A stretch of 64,000 nt of DNA from an uncultured Saprospiraceae bacterium (lineage in GTDB: Bacteria; Bacteroidota; Bacteroidia; Chitinophagales; Saprospiraceae). Position numbers and translations under genes: made by a program. Location of the stretch: the NCBI GenBank assembly GCA_937928045.1, contig CALFWO010000013.1, forward strand, positions 1-64,000. The letters are read 5' to 3'. Each line of letters opens with the position of its first letter. Position 1 is the first letter of the stretch. Of this stretch, positions 28,501 to 37,930 are shown one piece after another. The notes under the pieces were generated by a model. It was not told the DNA's origin and did no database searches. It saw only the letters and a program-made list of their open reading frames with translations.

Positions 28501-31500
28501 ACTAATCTTTTTGTCAACAACGCTGCTTACACGCCTTCTGAATGGAGAGATACGACTACTGGCATTACTGATAATCCTGATTTGATTTTTAATAATGCAG
28601 TAGCAACGGACAATTGTGGTGTTGATTTCACTACTCTAACGATTGATGGAGCTGCGAGTTGGGAAGCCAACTGTGGAAACATAGGTATGAATTCCGCAAC
28701 AATTAGTATTGATGATATCAACGGAAATACTTCGACTTGCATCACAAATATCACAGTAGTTGACGCACTTGCACCTACTTTAAATATGGTTCCAAATGAT
28801 ACAACTGTAACATGTGGAAATATACCAGCAGTAGTTGATCCAACAGTTACTGACAACTGCTCGTCAGGGTTAACTCCTATTATTAACTCTACTAGCACGC
28901 AATCTGGTAATCCTAATACTTGTTCAAATTATTCTTATGTTATTACAAGAACATGGAGTACTACAGATAACTCAGGTAACATGGCTAGCGCAGTTCAAAC
29001 AATAACTGTTGAAGATAACGATGCGCCAACAAATCCTGCTTTTACCGATAACATTGGATTAGATAATGAAATAAGCACTGATGCTAATCAATGTGATGCG
29101 ACTGTTTCTTTGGCACTTACTTCTGCCGATGATTGTGCACCTTTTGCTAATCTTACCATAACAAACAACTCTATTTATGCAACATCTAATGGCGCTGATG
29201 CATCTGGAAATTACCCAGTAGGAACACATAATATTAACTTTAATGTTAGTGACCCTTGCGGAAATTCAGTTTCATTCAATAGAGTATTTACTGTTGCTGA
29301 TGATGTTTCTCCAATTGCTATTTGTAAGTCAGTTACATTAGGTTTGCCATCCAATGGAAACTTAACGCTGTTACCTGGATTTATTAATGATGGTTCTACT
29401 GATAATTGTAGTGCACAAGGAGATTTGACTTACAGTGTTTCACCAACAAACTTTGATTGTTCGCATGCTGATGGAGTAACTCAATGGCCTGTTACACTTA
29501 CAGTAACTGATGAGAATTTGAACTCAGCTACTTGTAACAGCTTCGTAGTTATTCAAGATAATTTCTTACCGACAGTAAATTGTCAGGACATTACTATTGA
29601 GTTGGATCAAAACAGTATGGCAACTATTACAGTAGCTGATATTGACAATGGTTCATTTGACAACTGTACTGCAACTTCAGATTTGATTTTCAGTCTTTCT
29701 AAGACTACATTCAACGAAACAAATGTGGGCATAAATCAAGTTCAACTTTCTGTTGAAGATAGCAATGGAAATATTGGAAGTTGTTTTGCAACTGTTACAG
29801 TTCAATTGCCTCAAGTTTGTTTAACAGTTGGAGCTATGGCAGGTCCTTCGGGAACTGTTGTAACTGTTCCTGTTACTGTTTCTGATTTCACAAATGTTGG
29901 TTCATTCCAGTTTTATTTACTAGCATCTGATCCAACAATATTAGATATTCAAGATGTGAGAGCATTGCCTAATTTAGGTTTTGGAAGTTTTGTGACTAAT
30001 GAAATTGGAGATGATAGTATAAGAGTAAGCTATTCTATTCCTGGTGTTCCTTTGGTTCCAGTTACTTTGGCTGATGGAGAGGCGATAATAGAAATAGACA
30101 TATTGTTGACAGGCATGGTCAATGACTTTAGCTTCTTGACTTTAACTAATGATGATCCCAATGGATTCCCATTAAATGTAAGTCATTACTTTAATGGGGT
30201 GGCTTTTCCATTCAATCCGCTTTGTACTTTCCAAGGAGGTGTTACGATCAATGCACCGGCTTCTCTTAGAATTGCCGGAGATATTTTCACAGAAGATGCT
30301 GATCCTGTTGGTAGCGTTTATGTGGATGCCGTAGATGGTACTCCTAGTATAGCCGGTTCAGATCAAACAGGTACAGATGGAATCTATGATATCTTCCCTG
30401 TTTTCTCTTCTCAGGATTATGTAATTACACCAATGAAGGACACGAATTGGACTAACGGTGTTACGCCATTTGATTTATCAGTTATCCAACAGCACATCGT
30501 TGGTTTGGATACATTAGATTCTCCTTACAAGAAGATTGCGGCAGATGCATTTGAAGATGGATTAATTACCACTTTTGATGTTCTACAATTGCAAATCCTT
30601 TTGGCTTCTGCAGTTGGAGGACCGGCTAACGTGATTGCTCCACCAAACCTTACTTCATGGGTATTTGTTCCAGCTTTGGACACACCAGCTATGACTGCCC
30701 CACTATTCGTACCATCTTATACTCAATCAAAGACTATTGTCAATTTAACAATGGATTCTTTGGACAATGATTTTATTGGTATTAAGATTGGAGATGTTAC
30801 TGGAAATGCTGATCCTAGTTCAATAGTTTCTGACGATTCTGACAACAGATCGTTGACTGATAATCTTTTAATAACCGAGGATATTCGTTTAAATGCAGGA
30901 GCTACAATTGCCGTTCCTTTTTCATTAGAAAAAGACGCAGAATGGATAGCTGGCCAATGGGTATTTGATTTCAATCCTGCTGATCTTCAGTTTGTTGATG
31001 TCAACATTACTCCAAACTCAGGCTTAAAGGAAGCTGATTTTGGAACGGACTTCGTAAACAGAGGAAAACTATCAATTGTAAATTATGATGCTGTTGCGAG
31101 ATTGTCCAAAGCCAATGATGTATTGTTTGAGCTAGTTTTTGATGTAATTACAGATCAATTACTAAGCGAAGTACTTGCAATTGATGAATCTGTGTTGTCA
31201 AGTGAGATTTATGCTGCTGATGGTGAGAAAACAAATATTGGAATTGGATTCATTGGATCTGTTGAAAATCCAATAATTGGTGATAACACTTTAATGCAAA
31301 ATAGACCAAATCCATTTGTAGATCAGACTGTTGTAAGTTTCATTCTTGCTGATGGAGGCCAAGCGACTTTAACTTTCACTGATGTATCAGGTAGAATTAT
31401 TAAGGTTATTGACCAAGAATTCGCTAAAGGATACAATGAATTGCAGCTTTCTAAGAACGATTTACCGGAAGATGGTATCTATTTCTACAGAATAGAAAGT

Positions 31501-31545
31501 GGAGACTTTAATGCAGTTAAAAAAATGACTTTACTGAAAAAGTAA
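25510..31545 (+). CDS. Giant secreted HYR/cohesin/dockerin protein with T9SS type A sorting domain
   Basis: From ATG 25510 the protein has 2011 residues. The signal peptide is preceded by a long polar stretch (core LLRLSLFTLLMTFSG, ending QVQAQ); the frame is open to 25450, and an ATG at 25570 is the alternative start. Order: several HYR-type beta-sandwich repeats (motifs like TVTFTITDQCMN, NCPADITVN, TDNCS); a proprotein-convertase P-domain (~660-820, FVGDLKATITSPDGTT); more HYR repeats; a cohesin-like domain (~1435-1580); a dockerin-like EF-hand pair (~1645-1703); a second cohesin-like region (~1793-1923); and a type A sorting domain (~1925-2011, NRPNPFVDQ). It is probably a surface adhesin. 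A strong terminator follows. Confidence 0.88.
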   Translation: MVSKSTSLNSGGRATVFSIPMTDWNALLRLSLFTLLMTFSGLTQVQAQCNLMYDDPTVDVELTVNAMGQAVLDDTAIMPYVTVTGAGCTVFNFYDALGNPLVSPVTISCNGTGNGPGSYIATVEDMAAPVNLSNTVTFNVVLIDNIPPTFTVPADIAINCDQDKDDLMITGDATGEMDNCATGIQATYTDDVSMLTGCNSTGTISREWSLSDGSNPPVIQTQIITVQDVTQPTFSAPADVTIDACSDDINDLSITGMASMENDNCSMGITATYQDMPAVAVAGMCRFDSTITRVWSLVDDCNNILQLNQTITKEDRSVPESTQAAINVDNNTGACNGTVSLVLDAANTTDNCSAFADLTITNSFNANGANASGTYPVGSTTVTFTITDQCMNVGMHDVIVTVADTTAPTIVNCPADITVNNDPGDCDNTLSWTAPSATDNCSSVANITETITAVPDIIINKGTPGAGRVDFADFPVGVTTVTYAFRDQNGQTETCEFSVTVLDTIVPIVTCPAAQTLDFGGCNAPNVIVPDYRSLLNVSDNCSNGYTVTQTPAQNTLLSGVAGVTPADGESFTVTITATDNNALNLSASCSFVVTLNEDGSITPTIAGTNLPSVISTCGPVDVCAPTAKDECGNLLEGTPNPGAGAIVSGTCDAPCDPQPTFVVPFGGPIDILPDNDAAGTNITLTVSGLSGTIADMDFQMALEHTFVGDLKATITSPDGTTTVDLFDRPGVPATTFGCGQDDMNVTFDDQSTNTAADLEVTCGTPAVVGDFQPLGAFSAFEGMDPNGNWTLNISDNGPGDTGSLTAASFDFCTFSGATVNQYTFSAASNTVIWSFDDLNGNTLTQFQQIDAANDTQGPTITCEDITIELDEDGTKLVSPNSVLGESIIFESSDGNFEFLPGTTEYCYAASAATTIEFDWVFESEDIFGGGWDPFGYRLNGTFNQLTTGLLNVFAPIPDPESLNQSGTFSIDLAPGDEFCIVISSLDNFPLGSSTEVTNLFVNNAAYTPSEWRDTTTGITDNPDLIFNNAVATDNCGVDFTTLTIDGAASWEANCGNIGMNSATISIDDINGNTSTCITNITVVDALAPTLNMVPNDTTVTCGNIPAVVDPTVTDNCSSGLTPIINSTSTQSGNPNTCSNYSYVITRTWSTTDNSGNMASAVQTITVEDNDAPTNPAFTDNIGLDNEISTDANQCDATVSLALTSADDCAPFANLTITNNSIYATSNGADASGNYPVGTHNINFNVSDPCGNSVSFNRVFTVADDVSPIAICKSVTLGLPSNGNLTLLPGFINDGSTDNCSAQGDLTYSVSPTNFDCSHADGVTQWPVTLTVTDENLNSATCNSFVVIQDNFLPTVNCQDITIELDQNSMATITVADIDNGSFDNCTATSDLIFSLSKTTFNETNVGINQVQLSVEDSNGNIGSCFATVTVQLPQVCLTVGAMAGPSGTVVTVPVTVSDFTNVGSFQFYLLASDPTILDIQDVRALPNLGFGSFVTNEIGDDSIRVSYSIPGVPLVPVTLADGEAIIEIDILLTGMVNDFSFLTLTNDDPNGFPLNVSHYFNGVAFPFNPLCTFQGGVTINAPASLRIAGDIFTEDADPVGSVYVDAVDGTPSIAGSDQTGTDGIYDIFPVFSSQDYVITPMKDTNWTNGVTPFDLSVIQQHIVGLDTLDSPYKKIAADAFEDGLITTFDVLQLQILLASAVGGPANVIAPPNLTSWVFVPALDTPAMTAPLFVPSYTQSKTIVNLTMDSLDNDFIGIKIGDVTGNADPSSIVSDDSDNRSLTDNLLITEDIRLNAGATIAVPFSLEKDAEWIAGQWVFDFNPADLQFVDVNITPNSGLKEADFGTDFVNRGKLSIVNYDAVARLSKANDVLFELVFDVITDQLLSEVLAIDESVLSSEIYAADGEKTNIGIGFIGSVENPIIGDNTLMQNRPNPFVDQTVVSFILADGGQATLTFTDVSGRIIKVIDQEFAKGYNELQLSKNDLPEDGIYFYRIESGDFNAVKKMTLLKK

Positions 31546-31566
31546 AATTCATTTTTTCCAAATAAA

Positions 31567-31600
31567 AAACGCCCGATAGAAGCAATTCTGTCGGGCGTTT
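31567..31600 (+). terminator. Strong intrinsic terminator after the first giant gene
   Basis: AAACGCCCGATAGA and TCTGTCGGGCGTTT pair over 14 positions (one G-U) around a 6-base loop, followed by CTTTTTT. Confidence 0.88.
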
Positions 31601-31994
31601 CTTTTTTATAAATGTTGGGTTATATGATAAAAAATCCTCATTTTTACCTTGTAAAGCGGATCTTGTTCGTTCATCGCTTTACCGCTTCTAAGACAGCTTT
31701 TTTAGATGTCTAACCGATCTAAGAGAATCTCAGGCTCAGTAATCAATTGTTTGATTGCAGATGCAAATTCTGTAATTCACCAAAAAACTGTTTTCTGATT
31801 GGACCTTTTTCAGGTTTTGAGCGTATAGCTTTCAAGGTAAAGTATCAAAAATCTTTGCCACCAAAAACCGGATTTATGAAATTTACGCAAAAATCTTTGC
31901 TTAAACGGGCTCCTGTCTACAATGGTTTTCTCCATTTGATTACTAACTCATTGATCCAATTTTGAACATAACTATTCAATTATTCCATAAGAAC
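31601..31994. other. Intergenic region before the second giant gene
   Basis: About 390 bases without a credible gene. It contains a perfect 8-bp inverted repeat, GTAAAGCG (31651-31658) with CGCTTTAC (31675-31682), and a small TTAGA-TG-TCTAA palindrome (about 31701-31712). The frame at 31747-31965 has no coding character that I can see. Confidence 0.5.
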
Positions 31995-34900
31995 ATGGGC
32001 AAGACACTTATTAATGGTATCCTGTTGGTCTTTATTTTAACGACAAATGTTGTTTTCGGACAAGACTTATCTTTTACCGCCGTTACTACCAATACAGATT
32101 GTAGTAATCCTAACCATTGTGTAGATATCCAAGTAGAAGGATTCACAAACATCGCAACATTCCAGTTTGGAATTTTTTACGATGAAACAGTTCTTGATCA
32201 CGTATCAAGTTCTAGTTCACTTGCTACCACCGTTATTGGTAATCCGAGCAATGGTCAAATTGGAGTAAATTGGTCAGATAATAGTGGCCAAACTATCGCG
32301 GATAATACTCCTATTATTACAATTTGCTTTTCTCCAACAGGTCAAACTGGAGTGACGACATTAGAATTAGGGGAAGACGCGGCCAACGGATTTATAGCTA
32401 TTGCGGCAACTCCCCTCTTTGCCAGAGTCTTTGTCTACAATTCAGACTTCTTTCTCAATGATACTTCTTTTGATATAACGGATTCAGAAAATCCAACTAT
32501 CACTTGTCCATTAGACACTGTGATTACAGGAAATGTCCCTTCCGTCGTTATGGATATAGAACCAGTGATGTTTGGAGACAACTGTTTAGTAGATATGCTC
32601 GATTATAATATCGTTGGTGCTACTACGGGAAGTGGTACAAATGATGCAAGCGGAACTGCGTTTATGGCAGGATTGAGTACTGTTACTTATGACATTAGTG
32701 ATGCAACAGGAAATACAGAGACTTGCAGTTTTGATGTCACAATTATAGATTCTGAATTGCCGGATACATTTACTTTTGTTCCTGAGGTATCATTAGACTG
32801 TGAAAACGGAAATGTAGAACTTTGTATTTCTGTTGAAAATGCGGATTCAGTTAATTCAATTGGTGTTTATTGGACTTGGGATCCAACTCAAATCGACTAC
32901 CTAGGAAGAGATATCATAATTACGGATGGAAGTCCTGTTTTTTCAGATGCTTTTGTATCAACAGGAGTTGCTGGTTTCATTTGGAATGACGTAGGTGCTC
33001 CTGGTGGAATCTCTATACCGAACGGAGACTCACTCTTCTGCGTTCAATATGACATTTTATCTGGTATTGATACTACTATTTTTAATATCACAGATTTAGC
33101 TCTTGTAGATATCGAAGTCTTTGCTGAAGTAAATGGCAATAGTGAAGAAATTCCTTATAACGTTAATGATGAAAGTTATATCGTAAATGATAATACTCCT
33201 CCGACTTTTTCTAACTGTCCTGCTGATTCAACGATAATAGCACCGACAGGAACCTGTGGTGTAAATTATTCTTGGATTTCTCCAGTTGGAATGGACGAAT
33301 GTATTGCAAACCTGGAAGTTGATTCAACTCATGCATCGGGAGATTTCTTTGCAATTGGAGCAACGACGGTAACCTACACAATAACAGATTTAGGTGGGAA
33401 CTCCACAACTTGTGAATTCATCGTTACTGTAGTCGATAATGAGTTACCAACAGCGAACTGTCCGATGGATACTACCGTAATGGGAGTTGGACCAATTGCA
33501 GTTTCAGATATTAATGTAATGGCAACAGATGCTTGCGGTCCAGTAAGTGTAACATGGGATCTAACAGGTGCTACTGTTGCATCTGGAAATGGTGATGTCA
33601 GTGGAGCTAATTTTGAAACGGGGAACACAACAGTTACTTACACTGTAACCGATAGCGTTGGAAACATTGCAATGTGTTCATTTATAGTAACGGTTGATCC
33701 TGGTCCTATGCCAGAAATTGATTGTCCAAATGATACGATAGTTGGAAATGATGGAATGAATTGTTCTGCAATTGTTGCTGACTTAGCACCAACAATTCTT
33801 TCCAATCCTGCAGACATAGACTCCGTGCATTTCGTGCTTGCAGGAGCTACTATAGGAACGGGATTAAATGATGTTAGTGGATCAACATTCAATGTTGGTG
33901 TTACTAATGTTACCTACTACCTCACTGATTTGTTAGGTCAAATAGATAGCTGTGAATTCTTGGTTACAGTAAATGATACTATGCCTCCTTCTGTCACATG
34001 TCCCCCACTCGATGCTTTCACTGCGCCGATGGGCCAGTGTGGAATAATTGTAACAAATAATCTCTTACCAATGACCAGTGACAACTGTGGCATTGATAAT
34101 ATTACCTACAACTTTGTTGGAGCGACAGGAGGTTCTGGATCAAACGATCCAACTGGATCTTTTTTCAATGTAGGAATAACTATTGTGGAGTTTACGGTTA
34201 CAGATGCTGCTGGAAACATGGAAACCTGTAATGTAACAGTTTGGGTAAATGATGGAGAAGCACCGACAATCTCTTGTCCGACAGATACTACTGCAAGTCT
34301 ACCTTTTGGAACCACCGCCGGTCCAATTAATGACATTGACCCAATAAGTATTGACGACAATTGTGGAACTCCAGATGTAAGCTTTGCAATCACGGGTGCA
34401 ACGACATTATCTGGCAACGGAAATGTATCTGGTCAAATATTCAACATTGGTACAAACAATGTTACTTACTATGTAACAGATACAACTGGAAATATTGACA
34501 GTTGTAGTTTTATAGTAACCGTAAATTCAGCTCCAATCGGAGATTTAGTAGATTGTCCAAATGATACTGCTTTAAATAATCAAACTCCTTTTTGCGGAGC
34601 AGTTGTTAATGACTTGTCTCCAAATATTTTAGTTGACTTAAGTTTAATTGATAGTGTTACTTATCTAGTGGATGGAGCTACAATGCTTTCTGATTCCGGA
34701 GATGTAAGTGGAACATTATTTAATGTTAATATTTCTACTGTAACCTACTATGTCACCGACATATTTGGAAATTTGGATTCTTGTCTATTTACGGTAACTG
34801 TAAATGATACCGAAGATCCAATTTGGCTGAATTGCCCTCCAGACACTATTCCTGTTTATGTTGATAATATGAATTGTCGACAAATCGCAACTTGGAATGA

Positions 34901-36929
34901 TCCTTTGCCTGTTGATAACTGTACCATTCAAACACTAACTCCTCCAGCTCAAATGCAAGGAGATAGTTTTGACTTAGGATTTACAACACTTACCTACTCT
35001 GCAATGGATGAATCAATGAATGTTGGTACATGCGATTTTGTGATTTGGGTTAGAGATACATTTGCCCCTGTTATCAACTGTCCAAATGATACGGTTCTTA
35101 CTTCGATGTCCGGATGTGGAATGATTGTTAATTGGGATATTGATCCGGCTTTTGATAATTGTATGATTCAAGACTTCAGTGGTACTCAAAACCCTGGAGA
35201 TCAATTTCCAGTCGGAGTAACAACAGTTGTGTACACGGCGGTTGATAGTTCTGGAAATACAACGCAATGTTCTTTTAATATTACCGTTCTTGATGGCGCC
35301 GCGCCAATAACAAATTGTCCTGCAGAATTAGTCATTCGAGTAGATGGTACGATTGTTTCGGACCCGGGCGGATTAGTTACAAGTTCCGTTCCTGGCGCAG
35401 ACTGCGATTCTATTTTAATCAATTTTAATGCTCCGGAATCTGCTGATGAATGCGATGGAATAGTACCATCAACACAATATGCAGGAATTCAAAGTGGAGA
35501 CAATTTTCCTATAGGAACTTCAATAGTTAGCTTTTCTTCATCAGATATGGCTGGAAATATTGACACTTGTGAATTTGAAATAACAGTTCTGCCACTTGGA
35601 GATGTAAACTTAGAAACTGCAGGTGCAAACCCAGTGTGTGTTGGAGAATCTATAACTATAAATGTAACAACACCAATTTCAGGGGCAACATATACTTGGA
35701 CAGGTCCTGATAATTTTATTGGTTCAGGTACTTCCGTGACCATAGTAAATATAAATGCTGATAATGTAGGTCAATATGAAGTTACTTGCAATGCAGGAGG
35801 AAACTGTACAAGCACCGGAAATATCAACCTTGATATTCTTGCGCTTCCAGATATTATAGTTGGGTCTAATTCCCCCATATGCTCAAGCGGAGGAACAGAT
35901 TTAGAGTTGACGGCATCCCAAAATACAGGTTCGGTGGCTATTACAAGTTGGGATTGGTCAGGACCAAATAATTTCACTTCAATAATGCAGAATCCAATTA
36001 TCAACAACGCTGGATCTGGAGAAGCGGGTACTTATACTGTGACCGCAACTGGAGATAATGGTTGTAGCATTACAGAGACAGTGGAAGTCGTCATTGATGA
36101 TGTCGTTACCCCTTCAATAAGTTCTAACTGTGATGGTGCGATTTGCCTTGGTGAAAGTTGTCTTCTTCTAGGAACTGAATTCAACACCACTCCAGACGAA
36201 TATATTTGGTCAGCAGATCCTACAGCGACCATAGGATTCGAGGCAAATACCAATCAAAGTAGTGTGATGGTTACGCCAACAGCAGCTGGAGTTTACATCA
36301 TTAATTATCAAGTTGTATTAGCAGGTGGATGTGAAACGGAGGTTGTAACTTTTGTTTTGACTGTAGAAGATGCACCTGATGCAATAGGAGATGAATTCAC
36401 TACAACAGGTAATGTGGCCATTTCTGGTCTTTCGCTAATTGCGAATGATAATGTCAATACAGACATCGGATTTTTTATTGACGCTGGAGCCCAGCCTGAT
36501 CATGGTATACTTGTAATCAATGACGATGGAACGTTTACATATGTCCCTGAAGATGGGTTTTTAGGTCAAGATAGTTTCTCGTACCAGATATGCAGTAACT
36601 GCGGCGTTGAACTTTGTGACGATGCACTTGTATTGATAAACGTTGAATATGACGGAGAAGGCTGTGAAGTTCCGACTTTAATAACTCCAAATGGAGACAA
36701 TAAAAATGAACAGTTAATAATTGAATGTATCGTTACAGGAGATTACCCAAATAACAGTTTGACCATTTACAATCAATGGGGAGATGAAGTTTTCAAAGCT
36801 TCACCTTACAACAATGATTGGAATGGAACTTACAAGAACGAACCTCTTCCAGATGGAACCTACTTCTTTGTTTTTGATGATGGACAAGGAGGAGAAATTA
36901 GTAGAGGCGCATTAACTGTATTTAGATAA
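31995..36929 (+). CDS. Giant secreted cohesin/HYR-repeat protein with type B (CHU_C) T9SS domain, SprB-like
   Basis: The ATG at 31995 gives 1644 residues with a clear signal peptide (GKTLINGILLVFILTTNVVFGQ). Order: cohesin-like domain (~25-165), one HYR repeat, a second cohesin-like domain (~254-398), then about nine HYR repeats (~402-1200; motifs NVTYYVTDTTGNIDSCSF, NCPNDT). Ig/PKD-like domains follow (~1200-1455, NPVCVGESITINV), then a cadherin-like domain (GTFTYVPEDGFLGQDSFSYQ). The protein ends in a CHU_C gliding-motility C-terminal domain (~1555-1644, LITPNGDNKNEQLIIE, IYNQWGDEVF). Proteins with this type B domain depend on a PorP/SprF partner, and one is encoded 31 bases downstream. It is probably a surface adhesin or gliding filament. 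Confidence 0.9.
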   Translation: MGKTLINGILLVFILTTNVVFGQDLSFTAVTTNTDCSNPNHCVDIQVEGFTNIATFQFGIFYDETVLDHVSSSSSLATTVIGNPSNGQIGVNWSDNSGQTIADNTPIITICFSPTGQTGVTTLELGEDAANGFIAIAATPLFARVFVYNSDFFLNDTSFDITDSENPTITCPLDTVITGNVPSVVMDIEPVMFGDNCLVDMLDYNIVGATTGSGTNDASGTAFMAGLSTVTYDISDATGNTETCSFDVTIIDSELPDTFTFVPEVSLDCENGNVELCISVENADSVNSIGVYWTWDPTQIDYLGRDIIITDGSPVFSDAFVSTGVAGFIWNDVGAPGGISIPNGDSLFCVQYDILSGIDTTIFNITDLALVDIEVFAEVNGNSEEIPYNVNDESYIVNDNTPPTFSNCPADSTIIAPTGTCGVNYSWISPVGMDECIANLEVDSTHASGDFFAIGATTVTYTITDLGGNSTTCEFIVTVVDNELPTANCPMDTTVMGVGPIAVSDINVMATDACGPVSVTWDLTGATVASGNGDVSGANFETGNTTVTYTVTDSVGNIAMCSFIVTVDPGPMPEIDCPNDTIVGNDGMNCSAIVADLAPTILSNPADIDSVHFVLAGATIGTGLNDVSGSTFNVGVTNVTYYLTDLLGQIDSCEFLVTVNDTMPPSVTCPPLDAFTAPMGQCGIIVTNNLLPMTSDNCGIDNITYNFVGATGGSGSNDPTGSFFNVGITIVEFTVTDAAGNMETCNVTVWVNDGEAPTISCPTDTTASLPFGTTAGPINDIDPISIDDNCGTPDVSFAITGATTLSGNGNVSGQIFNIGTNNVTYYVTDTTGNIDSCSFIVTVNSAPIGDLVDCPNDTALNNQTPFCGAVVNDLSPNILVDLSLIDSVTYLVDGATMLSDSGDVSGTLFNVNISTVTYYVTDIFGNLDSCLFTVTVNDTEDPIWLNCPPDTIPVYVDNMNCRQIATWNDPLPVDNCTIQTLTPPAQMQGDSFDLGFTTLTYSAMDESMNVGTCDFVIWVRDTFAPVINCPNDTVLTSMSGCGMIVNWDIDPAFDNCMIQDFSGTQNPGDQFPVGVTTVVYTAVDSSGNTTQCSFNITVLDGAAPITNCPAELVIRVDGTIVSDPGGLVTSSVPGADCDSILINFNAPESADECDGIVPSTQYAGIQSGDNFPIGTSIVSFSSSDMAGNIDTCEFEITVLPLGDVNLETAGANPVCVGESITINVTTPISGATYTWTGPDNFIGSGTSVTIVNINADNVGQYEVTCNAGGNCTSTGNINLDILALPDIIVGSNSPICSSGGTDLELTASQNTGSVAITSWDWSGPNNFTSIMQNPIINNAGSGEAGTYTVTATGDNGCSITETVEVVIDDVVTPSISSNCDGAICLGESCLLLGTEFNTTPDEYIWSADPTATIGFEANTNQSSVMVTPTAAGVYIINYQVVLAGGCETEVVTFVLTVEDAPDAIGDEFTTTGNVAISGLSLIANDNVNTDIGFFIDAGAQPDHGILVINDDGTFTYVPEDGFLGQDSFSYQICSNCGVELCDDALVLINVEYDGEGCEVPTLITPNGDNKNEQLIIECIVTGDYPNNSLTIYNQWGDEVFKASPYNNDWNGTYKNEPLPDGTYFFVFDDGQGGEISRGALTVFR

Positions 36930-36960
36930 AAAATAATTGTACTTGCATAATTATAGACCC

Positions 36961-37899
36961 ATGAGGAAATTTTATTTCATTATTTTATTCAGCTGTTTAT
37001 CGCAGATTTCATTTGCTCAACAGCAAGGGCAGTTTACTCAATTTATGTTCAATCAGTTGAACTTGAATCCAGCATACGCCGGGAGTAGAGGAATTCCTTC
37101 TCTACAAGCAATATACCGTGGACAGTGGCTAGGTTTCGACAACGCCCCAAGAAACATTTTAGCAAATTTCAATGCGCCGCTTTTTGCAGATCGAGTTGGT
37201 TTTGGATTTGGGATAGCAAATCAAAACATTGGTGTAATGAATACATGGAATGCTTCCATGGCATATAGCTATCATATACCAATTACTGAAACCACTTCTT
37301 TAAGATTTGGTCTACAAGGAAGTTTAAAACAGTTATCCATCGACTTTTTAGATCCTTCAGTAATTATTCGACAATCTAATGACCCATCAGTCTTAGATGC
37401 CGGTTCAAACAAATTTTCTGGAAATGTTGGCTTAGGCGTTTACTTTTCCACAAAGCAATTTTATTTGGGTGCATCTGTGCCATCTCTCTACCCTTCTGAG
37501 ATAGGATTTAACCTTACAGCTCCAAGAATTGCAAAAGAAAGTCCACACTATTATTTGATGAGTGGGGCAATGATTCCTTTAACTAGTAAAATGGATTTAA
37601 AACCGTCATTACTATTGAAATATGTGAAGAATGCTCCCTTTGATGCCGACTTAAATTTAAGTTTGGTATTTAGCAAGATGGTTCACGCAGGTCTTTCTTA
37701 TAGGTTTGGAGGAGATGGTTCTGGAGAATCTATTGATTTGACATTATTTTATCAAGCTAAACATTTAGGTTTTGGTTTGGGATATGACTATACTTTATCT
37801 GATATTCAAAACTATTCAAATGGTAGTTTAGAAGCCTTAGTTAGATATGACTTTATAAAGGAACGTCAAGATATGGCGAACCCAAGATTTTTCTACTAA
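36961..37899 (+). CDS. PorP/SprF family T9SS outer-membrane protein
   Basis: A 312-residue beta-barrel protein with a signal peptide (RKFYFIILFSCLSQISFAQ). It has the family N-terminus GQFTQFMFNQLNLNPAYAGSRG, GQWLGFDNAPRN and the end QDMANPRFFY. In the T9SS, SprF-type members are dedicated to the type B substrate encoded next to them, for which they act in secretion or surface attachment. The gene lies directly downstream of such a substrate. The frame is open 8 codons earlier, but ATG 36961 starts the signal peptide. A decayed paralogue lies at 24585-25066. Confidence 0.92.
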   Translation: MRKFYFIILFSCLSQISFAQQQGQFTQFMFNQLNLNPAYAGSRGIPSLQAIYRGQWLGFDNAPRNILANFNAPLFADRVGFGFGIANQNIGVMNTWNASMAYSYHIPITETTSLRFGLQGSLKQLSIDFLDPSVIIRQSNDPSVLDAGSNKFSGNVGLGVYFSTKQFYLGASVPSLYPSEIGFNLTAPRIAKESPHYYLMSGAMIPLTSKMDLKPSLLLKYVKNAPFDADLNLSLVFSKMVHAGLSYRFGGDGSGESIDLTLFYQAKHLGFGLGYDYTLSDIQNYSNGSLEALVRYDFIKERQDMANPRFFY

Positions 37900-37930
37900 C
37901 CCGCAAACCAAAAGTATAAATTGCAATATT

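Noticed and set aside
31747-31965. 72-residue gene before the second giant gene
   Set aside because: No signal, motif or start context supports it, and the gap looks like intergenic DNA.
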